From: Nitrosospira sp. Is2
GTDB lineage: Bacteria; Pseudomonadota; Gammaproteobacteria; Burkholderiales; Nitrosomonadaceae
Reading direction: 5' to 3'
DNA length: 64,000 nucleotides
NCBI RefSeq assembly: GCF_033095785.1
Contig: NZ_CP137134.1
Location: 310,001-374,000 of the forward strand
In this document: positions 53,936 to 62,831 of the stretch, one piece after another
How the letters are laid out: every line of letters starts with the position of its first letter
Position numbering within the stretch: position 1 is the first letter of the stretch
Translations under genes and position numbers: made by a program
The notes under the pieces: generated by a model
Told to the model about the DNA's origin: nothing
The model's database searches: none
What the model saw: only the letters and a program-made list of their open reading frames with translations

Positions 53936-55081
53936 TCACGCTATTTTTTTGCGGCGCGCCATCAAACCCATCAATCCAAGACCAGCCAGGAGCATTGCAT
54001 AGGTTTCCGGCTCAGGCACGGGGGTAAGCAGGTAAGCATAGCCATCACTGGCATTAGCGATGATTTGTCCTCGATCATTAATGCCTTGGGCGTCAGTTAA
54101 AAAGGTGCCGTTTTCGAGCTTCACCAGTTCGTTGAGATCCCTCATCCCATCCCCGTCTGGTCCTGTTATAAATGCATGCTTGCGATTTCCTATTGCTATG
54201 TCTGCCCAGCCGACCACTACTCCTTCTGAGTTAACGTCATAGGCTTCGCTGTTCTTACCGCCCAATGTTCCGAGGTCTGTCATCTCGCTATTCGCATCCG
54301 TAATGAAGGCATGGAACGGAGATTCCAAACCAAGGTCGGTGGTCGACGATCCCACGACTTTCCCTGAATCATTGACTGAAGTCGCAGTACTTTTGTACCC
54401 GCCGAGAGTGCCTAAGTCCAAGGCGCTTGCGTGATTTGGGCTAGTAATGTATGCGTGGTGAAAACCAGAATTGAAGAGGCCAGACCCTACTACTTGGCCA
54501 GAAGAGTTAATACCATACGCCCTGTCACCCTCCCCATGTAGGCCACCGATGGGTAGCGGATTTAAGCCATTAGGGCCCGTGACAAATGCGTCAGTCCCTG
54601 GATGGAAGGGTTGATTGATATAACCTGCCACCTGACCTGCATCGTTGATGCCCATGCCCGCGCTCTGCTCCCAGTCCGTAACTGGTCTTATTCCCCCGCC
54701 ACTGTCGGCAATAAATGCGAACGGCATTATAGATTCGCCAATACCGTGCGGTGCTTGAGATATTCCTGTAATTTGTCCACTTGCATTGATAGCGTAGCCT
54801 TCGCTTGTATTTCCCCCAGGAAGGGCTCCACGACCAGTCATCTCCCGACCGTTAGCTTTGGTTACAAAGGCGTGATATTGGCCTACAGTACCCGTATCTG
54901 AGTTTCCGGTTATCTGGCCAGACGCGTTGATGTCAGTGGCGTATGTTCCGGGTCCGCCTAAGGTACCGATGTTAAAAGAAGTGTAGCTTTGGGAAAATGC
55001 TGGGGCTGCAAGAAGCCCGCTGAGAATGACTCCGGTAAAGTTTCTAAGCGAGTGCATTTGAAAAATACGACCTAGTTTCAT
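53936..55081 (-). CDS. HAF-repeat PEP-CTERM protein
   Basis: 381 residues from ATG 55081 (MKLGRIFQMHSLRNFTGVIL); the longer open frame has no support. Signal peptide ends near APAFSQS. The body has seven or more HAF repeats of the form HAFxTGPxGxxMxDLGTLGG, INxxGQVVG (for example HAFITDANSEMTDLGTLGG, VNDSGKVVGSST). Such repeats fold as extracellular beta structures. The sorting signal is VPEPETYAMLLAGLGLMG and ARRKK. Exported and exosortase-processed. A paralogue lies at 60018-61211. Confidence 0.87.
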   Translation of the reverse strand: MKLGRIFQMHSLRNFTGVILSGLLAAPAFSQSYTSFNIGTLGGPGTYATDINASGQITGNSDTGTVGQYHAFVTKANGREMTGRGALPGGNTSEGYAINASGQITGISQAPHGIGESIMPFAFIADSGGGIRPVTDWEQSAGMGINDAGQVAGYINQPFHPGTDAFVTGPNGLNPLPIGGLHGEGDRAYGINSSGQVVGSGLFNSGFHHAYITSPNHASALDLGTLGGYKSTATSVNDSGKVVGSSTTDLGLESPFHAFITDANSEMTDLGTLGGKNSEAYDVNSEGVVVGWADIAIGNRKHAFITGPDGDGMRDLNELVKLENGTFLTDAQGINDRGQIIANASDGYAYLLTPVPEPETYAMLLAGLGLMGLMARRKKIA

Positions 55082-55699
55082 AGTTACAAGACTCCAATAG
55101 TGAGATTGTTTTTGGAAGTTGGCACATGGCCAATCGCTAGCGCAAGAGCGCTCTTCAATATAGACAATTTGCGTCATTTTGCTGACATTGAGCTACCGAA
55201 ATGTAACCAGGAGAACTGCAGGCATTGCTGCGCCTTCTAGCCCCATCCGCTGTAAATTTCTACCCCTTGCACCGCCTATTTAACGGAAGAGCTTAAGCGT
55301 TACCAGGATTCCTAGGCGCTGATCGCTTCTTAGAGAAGCTCGGGTTGTGTTATCTAGGCCGAGTTTCCCCAGGTATTGTTGCAATGGTTTTTATGGTAGA
55401 ACGCTTACGTTGAAACAAATGGCACCAGGCAGAGTGGGAGTTCTGCGCGTGCTATTACGGATTCATGATGAAGAACGGTGTTGGCACTCCGGCGACAAGG
55501 TGGCAATCGAGCGAGGAGTGTACCGTCGTCAACAGCCAGTTGCTACCGGCCGCCTGCTTCTCAAGACGGATAGGTGGGCAGAGTCATGACTTTAGACGAG
55601 CTAGCGCAAGGATACGCAAAGCGGATTGCAAACCTAACTACAAAAACTTGCTAATGCGCATACGCTACCGGCACATTGCGCCATTCCCCGTAATAGCTA
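55082..55699. other. Gene-poor region
   Basis: No gene is supported. The first 100 bases are the leader of the HAF-repeat gene. An 80-residue frame at 55347-55589 has no ribosome-binding site or family. Confidence 0.35.
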
Positions 55700-56272
55700 C
55701 TAATTCATAAGAAGCCAACCTAAAACGAAGCTTCCTGCAATAGTACCGAATGCCCCGAGGATAAAAATTAACCATCGATAAAAGTACCAGCTATTACGTC
55801 CACCATTCGCAAAGTTTGCAACTTCATCATCCAAAAACCTCGCCACAGCTGACTCGTCATTAAGATTCTCAGAGTGATTCCTGGGATCACCGAGCCGGCT
55901 TTTCAGGTCAGCAAACCAGGGATGTTCGATGGTAGAGTGCTTCTCATGCACACGGGCGGCATATACGTAGAAGGAAACATAGAGCCGGTAGTAGCGGCCT
56001 ATAAGACGATGGGTGATGTAGGAGACTGGTCCCATGAGTATGAGAAATACTGCGGCTAGGACCAGCGCGAGCTTTGATGCTTCGGGTGCACCTTGAAGCT
56101 TATCGAACGAGAATGCGGTAATGGCTAGCGACGCGGCCAGAATTGTAGTTAGCAGCGTGAGAGAGTATTTTGTATGAGAGAAGAATAATTGAAGTGAATC
56201 GATCATGTTCTGACGAGAAAAATTCAGCATCTCCTCGTGCTGAATATCTGACTGGTCATTATCTTTTTCCAT
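55700..56272 (-). CDS. Hypothetical membrane protein, second gene of a membrane pair
   Basis: 190 residues with three to four hydrophobic segments: SLTLLTTILAASLAITAF, LALVLAAVFLILMGPVSY, and WLIFILGAFGTIAGSFVLGW at the end. Between them is a basic, amphipathic part (RLIGRYYRLYVSFYVYAARV) and a soluble loop. Family not recognised. It lies 82 bases downstream of the 292-residue membrane protein on the same strand and likely shares its transcript. Confidence 0.6.
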   Translation of the reverse strand: MEKDNDQSDIQHEEMLNFSRQNMIDSLQLFFSHTKYSLTLLTTILAASLAITAFSFDKLQGAPEASKLALVLAAVFLILMGPVSYITHRLIGRYYRLYVSFYVYAARVHEKHSTIEHPWFADLKSRLGDPRNHSENLNDESAVARFLDDEVANFANGGRNSWYFYRWLIFILGAFGTIAGSFVLGWLLMN

Positions 56273-56354
56273 GGTTCATCTTCGTTATGTTTTGGGCGAA
56301 CCCTTGACCGTATTTGCTCTAGGTAGTCCCCCTCCCACAGCCCAACATAGCCTC

Positions 56355-57233
56355 TTAGGAACGGGCTCCCCAGCCGGTAACTGGCGGTTTTGTTATATCG
56401 TGAAGATCACCTAGTGTTCTGGCTCGTGCCTCATGGCCAAACCAATACGAAAACTCCGAAATTTGCATATCGGAATAGTAATTATCTTCGCGACGAAAAT
56501 AGACATATGGATTTTTATGGACAGTAAACTTATTGTTGCGATACAGGCAGCTAGAACGATAAAGGTGCTGCCCGTTGATTAGTACACCATGCCAGTTTGG
56601 CGGGTAGTCATAATCGTAAAGAAGGAGTTTTAAATTTGGGTCACCCCGAATGCTGACGAGAAAATTGGCAATGTTTATGTGTAAACTGATACTTCGTTGG
56701 ATCCACTCGTCACCAAGTTTGTCCCAGTCCCGCCAGTGAGGAGACAGTATCTTGAGGCTAATTACAGCCCTTGGTAGCTTGCCATGATGTTTCTCCTGGT
56801 AGCGCTCTATACACTCGCGGACCGTCTTCCACGACACGTGAAGCGCAACGCCTAGGACTTGAAGTTCTGTTGACTCGAAATCTTCGAAGCTCCTATCAAT
56901 AATTCGTCGAATATCCGGTTGAACCTGATCCCAGTTATTAAACCGACGCGGCGCTTCTAGGCTTCTTATTATCTTCTCCATTGAATTTAGCTGTTCCATT
57001 TGGACGTTTCGACTCCGGTGCGCCTGGAAAGCTTGATAAAGCAAGAACAGAAAAATACCAACTAGCGCCACGCAGATTGCCATTAAGATGCCCAGAAGCA
57101 GGGTTTCGGTTTCGGTTGCTGTACGCGTAAGGTTATTCCAGAGAGAGGTGGCTAGCCATGCTGTCGCACTAAGTATTGCAACTCCCACCCCTTGGAAAAG
57201 CCACTCTTTGTTCTTATCGAGCCATTTAAGCAT
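56355..57233 (-). CDS. Hypothetical membrane-anchored protein, first gene of a membrane pair
   Basis: 292 residues. The start MLKWLDKNKEWLFQGVGVAI resembles the N-terminal membrane anchor seen in several immunity-linked proteins (LxxNKEWLFxGxG). A second helix follows (LLLGILMAICVALVGIFLFL), then a 200-residue soluble domain with HWRDWDKLGDEWIQRS and LLLYDYDYPPNWHGVLINGQ. No catalytic family is named. Together with the next membrane gene this could be an accessory defence or stress module; that is inference from the anchor style and island setting. Confidence 0.6.
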   Translation of the reverse strand: MLKWLDKNKEWLFQGVGVAILSATAWLATSLWNNLTRTATETETLLLGILMAICVALVGIFLFLLYQAFQAHRSRNVQMEQLNSMEKIIRSLEAPRRFNNWDQVQPDIRRIIDRSFEDFESTELQVLGVALHVSWKTVRECIERYQEKHHGKLPRAVISLKILSPHWRDWDKLGDEWIQRSISLHINIANFLVSIRGDPNLKLLLYDYDYPPNWHGVLINGQHLYRSSCLYRNNKFTVHKNPYVYFRREDNYYSDMQISEFSYWFGHEARARTLGDLHDITKPPVTGWGARS

Positions 57234-57389
57234 GGGAGAAGAATCCTAATTTTTTCGCTAGACGGCGGTTGAAGTGCTGTTTTTCGAACTCTACCGCAGA
57301 CAGGCGATTGTTGTAACTATGTCGCCAAGTCGAGCTATAAAAAACATTAATTCACGACGGTAGCCTGTTATCTTTGTACAGGGAGGGAT

Positions 57390-57552
57390 CTCTGAATGGA
57401 TTCTCATAGAGCAATTGAGGAAGCCGCATATTGCGCAGGCGGTCGCTACCCACAGAAGAATTTGATTGACGGAAAGTGACAGAGCAGTAAAGCCGGTCGA
57501 TCCGAACAACGACGGCAAGCACTTGCTGCTTCCTGTAAGCGAGAGCGCCTGA
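57390..57552 (+). pseudogene. SRAP gene, copy E, C-terminal fragment
   Basis: The plus strand has IEEAAY, AQAVATHRR and, after a shift, SDRAVKPVDPNNDGKHLLLP then VSESA with the SRAP stop. This equals the last 45 or so residues of copies B and D. It has no 5' part. It converges on the HU gene 29 bases away. Confidence 0.7.
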
Positions 57553-57580
57553 ACTGCAGGTGCTGTGCCGCTACTAGTCC

Positions 57581-57864
57581 TTACTTTCCGCCACCATTTA
57601 CCGCAACCTTCAACGCTGCACCTGGTTTGAATGCTGCAACCCGGGATGCTTCAATCTCCAGTTTTCACCAGTCTTGGGATTGCGGCCGGTACGTGCGGCA
57701 CGATCGCGCACTTCGAACGTTCCGAAGCCGGGCAAGGTCAGCGAATCCCCTTTTTTCAACGTATCTGAAATAATTCCTATCAGTGCGTTCACTGCGGGGT
57801 TTGCAGCGGCCCCGCTAGAGTCAGTCTTTGCGGCCATTGCCTCAACGAGTTCTTTTTTGTTCAT
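57581..57864 (-). pseudogene. HU-family gene, frameshifted in the last third
   Basis: Starts MNKKELVEAMAAKTDSSGAA and keeps SLTLPGFGTFEVRDRAARTG. After NPKTGE one base group is lost (GAAAACTGG for GAAGAACTGG). The actual frame runs NWRLKHPGLQHSNQVQR, while the proper end LEIEASRVAAFKPGAALKV continues in the next frame to 57581. It is very close to the intact HU at 25683. Confidence 0.8.
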
Positions 57865-58178
57865 ATTTATAGTCTTTTTCCAGTTAGTTAATGGCTCATT
57901 ATAAAGTTCGGAGAGCTGAGGGTGGGTATTAGCAGGATGTGTATTCCTTGGTCCCCCAGTTCCCGGCGTGCTTGATTAAGCCCTGGTATACAACCCCTTT
58001 CCTGTCTACAGAAAATTGAGAAGAACCGCCAAACGGGCAGGGAGTACGGTCTAGTCACCTTTGGCGTCACCCTTGCCAACCCCTCCGCTCACCCACCGAA
58101 GCCATTGCTCGCAATGCGACCTCCGTGTCCCGGTGTTATAAAGCGCTATATAAAAAGTATAACAATGAGCCGTGTAGC
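57865..58178. other. Intergenic region
   Basis: 314 bases without a supported gene. It ends at the start of the fragmented secreted gene at 58179. Confidence 0.35.
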
Positions 58179-58908
58179 ATGAACACTTTCAAGGGGTGGG
58201 TTTTTGCGCTTGTTCTGTTTTTTCAGGATTCCTGCGTTCTGGCGGCTGCCACCCTCATGGGGGTGGTACGAGAAAACCATGTTGGCGGAAGCCTGGTCAA
58301 GAACGTATCGGTGAGCGCTCTGGGCGCGAATCCGATGGCAACCGGTGCTGATGGCAGTTTGTGCTTCACTTCCCGCAACGCCATCCGGGCAAGGACGTGA
58401 GCATCGATGTATCGCGTAATGGCTGGGGTGTCAATGATATTCAACTCCAGTTCCCCTTCCTGCCAACGCAGCACAAAGTCCGCTGGAAATCCTGACCGCA
58501 AAGACAGCTGAGCGCTAGAAGTGGGCCGTGAAGTTTTACCGACTGGTAGGCCAGAATACAGCAGACGCAAAACGCAAGGAGAAGCTTGCGGAACTGGAAG
58601 GCCGCAATGCCACAGGATCTGAGGAGCGGGCGCGACCGCTGCAGGCACGTGCCCCGGCGGATGAGATGGCGCGCTAGTTATCCGCTTAACGGGCAAGTGG
58701 TATGAGCAAGAACTACCGGAAGCCGGCGGCACTGTTTCTGGATGGCAGGATCGACAAAGCCCTCGGAATCTTGAGCGAGGAGCATCTGAAGCAGATGGCG
58801 GCGGATGCAAAAAAGCAGTTGGAAGAAGCAAAAAAAAAGCAGCAAGAGAATATCTTGCGCAGCTGGGTATTACGCAGTCAAATGCTTGCGTTGACGAAAT
58901 TTTGTTAA
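58179..58908 (+). pseudogene. Secreted carboxypeptidase-regulatory-like / TPR protein, fragmented
   Basis: ATG 58179 gives MNTFKGWVFALVLFFQ, a signal peptide, and LMGVVRENHVGGSLVKNVSV, an Ig-like regulatory domain. After a shift near 58355 the frame continues FPQRHPGKDVSIDVSRNGWG and LQFPFLPTQHKV. Later frames have KRKEKLAELEGRNATGSEER and, from 58702, NYRKPAALFLDGRIDKALGI, a TPR-like start. Together they look like a large secreted or TPR protein broken in at least three places. Confidence 0.5.
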
Positions 58909-59090
58909 ATATATGTGAAGACCATAATGGTTTAGGCGATAGAGGTTATGGAACAGGGAAAAGGAGGGGCGGAATACACTGTCAATTCAATTGATGCGAT
59001 TCTATTCGGCTGCGCTAGGATTCATGAAAGGGCTCCTGCTTTGCGAGTCGGTCTATTCGAGGGTACAACAATTATATTAAGGGGCCGGAC

Positions 59091-59807
59091 ATGAAGGTAT
59101 TTAAATTATTTATCGCCATAGGTTTGATCAGTGGAAGTGCAAGTGCAAGTGCGGCCAATTTTTCTTTCATGGGAAACCTCAACCACGATGACGCGGTGCA
59201 GGAATTCAATTTCGAGGTAGAAGGAGCGGCAAGAGAGGTCACCCTGCGCACTTGGTCTTTTGCTGGTGGTACCAATGCCGAGGGACAAGTTATCCAAGCA
59301 GGCGGATTTGATCCCGTTGTGTCACTCTTCAATTCTTCGACCGGAGCGCTCATTAGCTTCAACGACGACGGCTTTCACTTTCAGGTTCCAGCTACTGATA
59401 ACGAGTTTCCGACTTTCCCCTATTTCCCCTATTTCCCCAATTTTTCCAATTTCCCCAATTACCCCAACCCCAATTTCCCCCTTTTCCCCTCAACCAATTT
59501 TGCTTATGATTCACTTCTGACAACGAATCTTTCCGCTGGCAATTACACCGTCACGGTGACCCAATACAATAGTATTCCCGCGCCATTCCTTGCAAATGGT
59601 TTCTCGGGGTCCGTCCTAGAGAATTTTGGCTCCCACAGTTCGCAATGGGCACTGGATGTGTCAAATGTCGAGAATGCAACGGTTGGGGCTTCTTATATCT
59701 CTCAAGTGCCCGAACCTGATTCCTTTGCCATGCTACTGGCAGGACTGGGGTTACTGGGGTTGATAGCGAAACGCAGAAAGATAGAACGCCGATCTGCGAG
59801 TCTTTGA
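59091..59807 (+). CDS. PEP-CTERM protein with FP-rich repeat (DVUA0089-like)
   Basis: 238 residues. Signal peptide ends ASASAA. The body (NLNHDDAVQEFNFEVEGAAR, GGFDPVVSLFNSSTGALISF, LLTTNLSAGNYTVTVTQY) resembles the DVUA0089 type of secreted beta-sandwich. Between residues about 108 and 145 a low-complexity block of FPxFPxFP repeats interrupts it. Sorting signal VPEPDSFAMLLAGLGLLG and AKRRK. A GGGGCCGG context precedes the ATG. Confidence 0.85.
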   Translation: MKVFKLFIAIGLISGSASASAANFSFMGNLNHDDAVQEFNFEVEGAAREVTLRTWSFAGGTNAEGQVIQAGGFDPVVSLFNSSTGALISFNDDGFHFQVPATDNEFPTFPYFPYFPNFSNFPNYPNPNFPLFPSTNFAYDSLLTTNLSAGNYTVTVTQYNSIPAPFLANGFSGSVLENFGSHSSQWALDVSNVENATVGASYISQVPEPDSFAMLLAGLGLLGLIAKRRKIERRSASL

Positions 59808-59859
59808 GCATCGATCAGTGCATTCCGACTTTCCCAAGTGAAGTATGAATACTCGTCCT

Positions 59860-60050
59860 TTACTTCCCGCCTGTATTGACCGCAGCCTTAAGCGCTGCAC
59901 CTGGTTTGAAAGCTGCAACCCTCGACGCGGCAATCTTCAGTTCCTCACCCGTCTGGGGATTGCGGCCAGCACGTGCGGCACGGTCGCGCACTTCGAACGT
60001 TCCAAAGCCGGGTAACGTTAGCGAGTCCCGTTTTTTCGTCCACAACTGCA
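59860..60050 (-). pseudogene. HU-family gene, 5' end missing
   Basis: SLTLPGFGTFEVRDRAARAG, NPQTGEELKIAASRVAAFKP, GAALKAAVNTGGK is the last two thirds of HU. The 5' third is lost: from about 60050 the sequence is the 3' end of the HAF-repeat gene. It has no start of its own. Confidence 0.8.
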
Positions 60051-61211
60051 TCTTCTTTGGCCACCCATGAATCCGATCAGGCCCAGCCCGGCAAGAAACA
60101 TCGCGTAGGCCTGCGGCTCCGGGACTACAAGAGCAACACCAGAAGCCACGACTTGGCCTACATTATTGATGGCTACAGCCATGTCCAAAACAACTCCCTT
60201 CGGCAGGTCAACCAGCGAATTGAGATCCTTCATGCCCATCCCGTCGGGACCAGTAATGAAAGCATGGTACTCGCCTCCAGACGTCCGGGAGACTCCCACC
60301 ACCTGCCCAGCCTCGTTGATGCCAGTAGATCGGCTAAAATCGTCCTCCGCAAACCACCCTAACGTGCCCAGATCCCTCATGCCCACACCGTCGGGGCCAG
60401 TGATGAATGCATGGGTACCGCCTACGCCCATTGTCAAGCTCCCCGCCACCTGTCCCGCCTCGTTGATGTCATAGCCAATGCTAGTGCCGCCCAAAGGGCC
60501 AAGGTCCCTCATACCCTTCCCATCGGGGCCAGTGATGAACGCATGGGGATACCCGTCGGGGGTTTCGAAGTCTCCCACCACCTGCCCGGCGTCGTTGATA
60601 CCCAAAGCTTGGCTACTGCCACCTTGGCTGTAGCTCGGCCCTAGGGTACCAAGATCCCTCATGCCCACCCCGTCGGGGCCAGTAATGAAAGCATGAGAAT
60701 TAGCTTCGGGCGTTGTGGAATATCCCACCACCTGGCCGGAATTATTGATGCCATAAACCGTGCTGCTGTCAAACCCGCGAAGGTCCCTCATGCCTGCGCC
60801 ATCGGGGCCAGTGATGAAAGGATGGTATGTGTATGTAAGTCCGGGCGTCGTGGAATGCCCCACCACCTGCCCGGCCTCGTTAACGCTATAAGCAAAGCTG
60901 CTGTCCCGCCCTAACGTCCCGAGGTCCCTCATGCCCACCCCGTCCGGGCCAGTGATGAATGCATGGCTAGGGTAAGTGTCTCCGGGCATTGTGGAGGATC
61001 CCACCACCTGCCCGGTATCGTTGATGTCGGTGGGGACAGTCCAACCCCCGCCTAAAGTTCCGAGCTTCGTTACTGTCTTGGTGTTGAGGTCGATGAGGTA
61101 GGAGGGGAATTCAAGAGTATCAGCTGTTGCAGAAGTAACATGGTTCAGACTGACAATTAAAGCAGCGGCCCGTATCAGGCTGTAGACGTTGAAGCTTTGG
61201 CTAGTTTTCAT
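60018..61211 (-). CDS. HAF-repeat PEP-CTERM protein
   Basis: 397 residues from ATG 61211 (MKTSQSFNVYSLIRAAALIV); GTG 61235 is an alternative. Signal peptide ends TSATA. Eight HAF repeats, almost identical in part: HAFITGPDGVGMRDLGTLG, INEAGQVVG, each with a different middle. Sorting signal VPEPQAYAMFLAGLGLIG, but the basic tail GGQRRCSCGRKNGTR reads into HU-fragment DNA, so the native last residues were replaced. Envelope protein of unknown task; paralogue of 53936-55081. Confidence 0.85.
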   Translation of the reverse strand: MKTSQSFNVYSLIRAAALIVSLNHVTSATADTLEFPSYLIDLNTKTVTKLGTLGGGWTVPTDINDTGQVVGSSTMPGDTYPSHAFITGPDGVGMRDLGTLGRDSSFAYSVNEAGQVVGHSTTPGLTYTYHPFITGPDGAGMRDLRGFDSSTVYGINNSGQVVGYSTTPEANSHAFITGPDGVGMRDLGTLGPSYSQGGSSQALGINDAGQVVGDFETPDGYPHAFITGPDGKGMRDLGPLGGTSIGYDINEAGQVAGSLTMGVGGTHAFITGPDGVGMRDLGTLGWFAEDDFSRSTGINEAGQVVGVSRTSGGEYHAFITGPDGMGMKDLNSLVDLPKGVVLDMAVAINNVGQVVASGVALVVPEPQAYAMFLAGLGLIGFMGGQRRCSCGRKNGTR

Positions 61212-61468
61212 GGTGAAGCCCTGTTTGATTTTCACGGGGGCGGGGAATGCAAAAAGTAACCCCTATTCGCTATAACCAGATGAAGAATCGGAGAAGTCGA
61301 GGCAGGGAATTCAATCTCAATTCGCTGAAATGAATTGTGCTGCGTAAAGTTGCCCTTTTGTTACACCCTTAAACTAGCAAAATACGCCTCACACTTTCCC
61401 TTCTTTTAATGCCACTATGGAGTTACTGATTATTTTAACTGGCCGTTGGTCGCCTAGTGATAAGCCCC

Positions 61469-61789
61469 TCATTCGATTTTGCGTGCACCAGCATGACTCA
61501 GAATATTACGGTCGCCTGAACAGGAGGCGACAAACAGTCGTAAACCTTGTTCTAAAGAAAATGCTGTCAGTGCCACTGCTGTTAGTTCCTTAAAGTTCTT
61601 GTTGGCCCTCTGAATATGGAAATATTTAGAACCGCATGGTCCGGCAGCATCGACTTGCACAACAACATCGCTTGGGTCTGCAAACACTTCTTCGGCTTTC
61701 CCAAAAACTACCGTTTCAGCCGTTGCGAAGCTGGAAAGATTTCCAGTGATAAACAAAAATAATAGTACGGAAAGCGCTCTCTTTTTCAT
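61469..61789 (-). CDS. Small secreted hypothetical protein
   Basis: 106 residues. A signal peptide (KRALSVLLFLFITGNLSSFA, TA) is followed by an 80-residue body with two cysteines (GPCGSKYFHIQ, VASCSGDRNI) that could form a disulphide. No family recognised. An AGGAGT ribosome-binding site lies upstream of the ATG. Confidence 0.6.
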   Translation of the reverse strand: MKKRALSVLLFLFITGNLSSFATAETVVFGKAEEVFADPSDVVVQVDAAGPCGSKYFHIQRANKNFKELTAVALTAFSLEQGLRLFVASCSGDRNILSHAGARKIE

Positions 61790-62279
61790 CTTGCTTTACT
61801 CCTGCCTGTAGAAATTCACACTCGAACTTTTATCGATTCCCCCTCGGGAGTAGGCTTCAGCAGTGTGACCAACGCAACATTTCCAACTCGGGGTTTTCTT
61901 TTACTGAGCAGAATTCAAGTACAACGTAACAGCTTTGCCTGCTTTACTCTGTGATAAAACTCACACGCTTTACTTGAATTTGATTTCTCCTGCTGGTCAG
62001 CGAATCTAGGCGCAGGACATTTAGGAGCGCGGTTTCCCAGTTGTTTGGGAGACGCGTCATTTTACGGTCGGTCTTACGCTGCACGGTGACGAAGGGGCTC
62101 GCGCCAAGGATATGTGACTGGGGCGCAAGAATTCTCTGAGACGTTGTTTTTGAATCTACCTGTAGTTGTGTTACTAATGCCTCAGGGCTAACGCGGCAAG
62201 CCCAAACATTACTTATGGTCCGCCATGTGCCTAGCGAAAGAGGGAAATAATCGAATTGCTTCGTCCAGCCGTAGCTGGT
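61790..62279. other. Intergenic region between secreted gene and phage-like module
   Basis: 490 bases without a gene. A short inverted repeat GTTTCCCA / TTGGGAGAC lies near 62031-62052. No tRNA or terminator was recognised. Confidence 0.4.
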
Positions 62280-62474
62280 TCAAGGGAATTTCTGGTCCGC
62301 CTTAACAAAGCTGATCAAAAAAATTCTGTCAGGAGGCCAATCCAACAATCCCGCCGTCGCGATAGCGTCCTCCGGCATCTCGTCATCCTCTACCATCACT
62401 AGCTTATACCCCGGACCCCCATTCTCGCGTAGCATTGCATCCTCAAGTTTCTCTAATCTTCTATTCATGTTCAT
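62280..62474 (-). CDS. Small phage-element protein
   Basis: 64 residues: NMNRRLEKLEDAMLRENGGP and a short beta/alpha tail (YKLVMVEDDEMPEDAIATAG). The start overlaps the upstream gene stop (ATGA), typical of compact phage operons. Family unknown. Confidence 0.55.
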   Translation of the reverse strand: MNMNRRLEKLEDAMLRENGGPGYKLVMVEDDEMPEDAIATAGLLDWPPDRIFLISFVKADQKFP

Positions 62475-62743
62475 TTCAGTAATTTCCTTTCCATTTGTGT
62501 CAGCCGCTTTTCAATTTCCGTAGCCTCGATCAACTTTCCAATACCGGTGAGAATATAAGCCAGGCGCCCCGCCTCGCTCGCGTCCATCCTTCCTGCTCGC
62601 GCTTCTCGGTACACACTAGCCATCTCGCGTCGCACATCCTCGAGCGCGTTCAGCTTGATTTTTGCGGGGGTGGGGGTACACGTCCCGGTTGTCGCATCAA
62701 TGGTTACAGCCCGGCGTTTTGCACTTTCTATCTGCTGTTTCAT
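62471..62743 (-). CDS. Small phage-element protein
   Basis: 90 residues, a basic N-terminus (KQQIESAKRRAVTID) and an antiparallel helical pair (LEDVRREMASVYREARAGRM, LIEATEIEKRLTQMERKLL). Similar small genes precede terminase genes in prophages. Overlaps the downstream small gene by four bases. Confidence 0.6.
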   Translation of the reverse strand: MKQQIESAKRRAVTIDATTGTCTPTPAKIKLNALEDVRREMASVYREARAGRMDASEAGRLAYILTGIGKLIEATEIEKRLTQMERKLLK

Positions 62744-62831
62744 CTTTTTCCCGCTCGAATGATGACCACAAATCCCCTACGTCAGCTCAGTCGATTTGTT
62801 TGTGCTCAACTCAACGCCCCCCCCGTTACTA

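Noticed and set aside
55347..55710. Open frames of about 80 residues on the plus strand
   Set aside because: Overlapping frames of equal quality, no ribosome-binding site and no similarity to a family.
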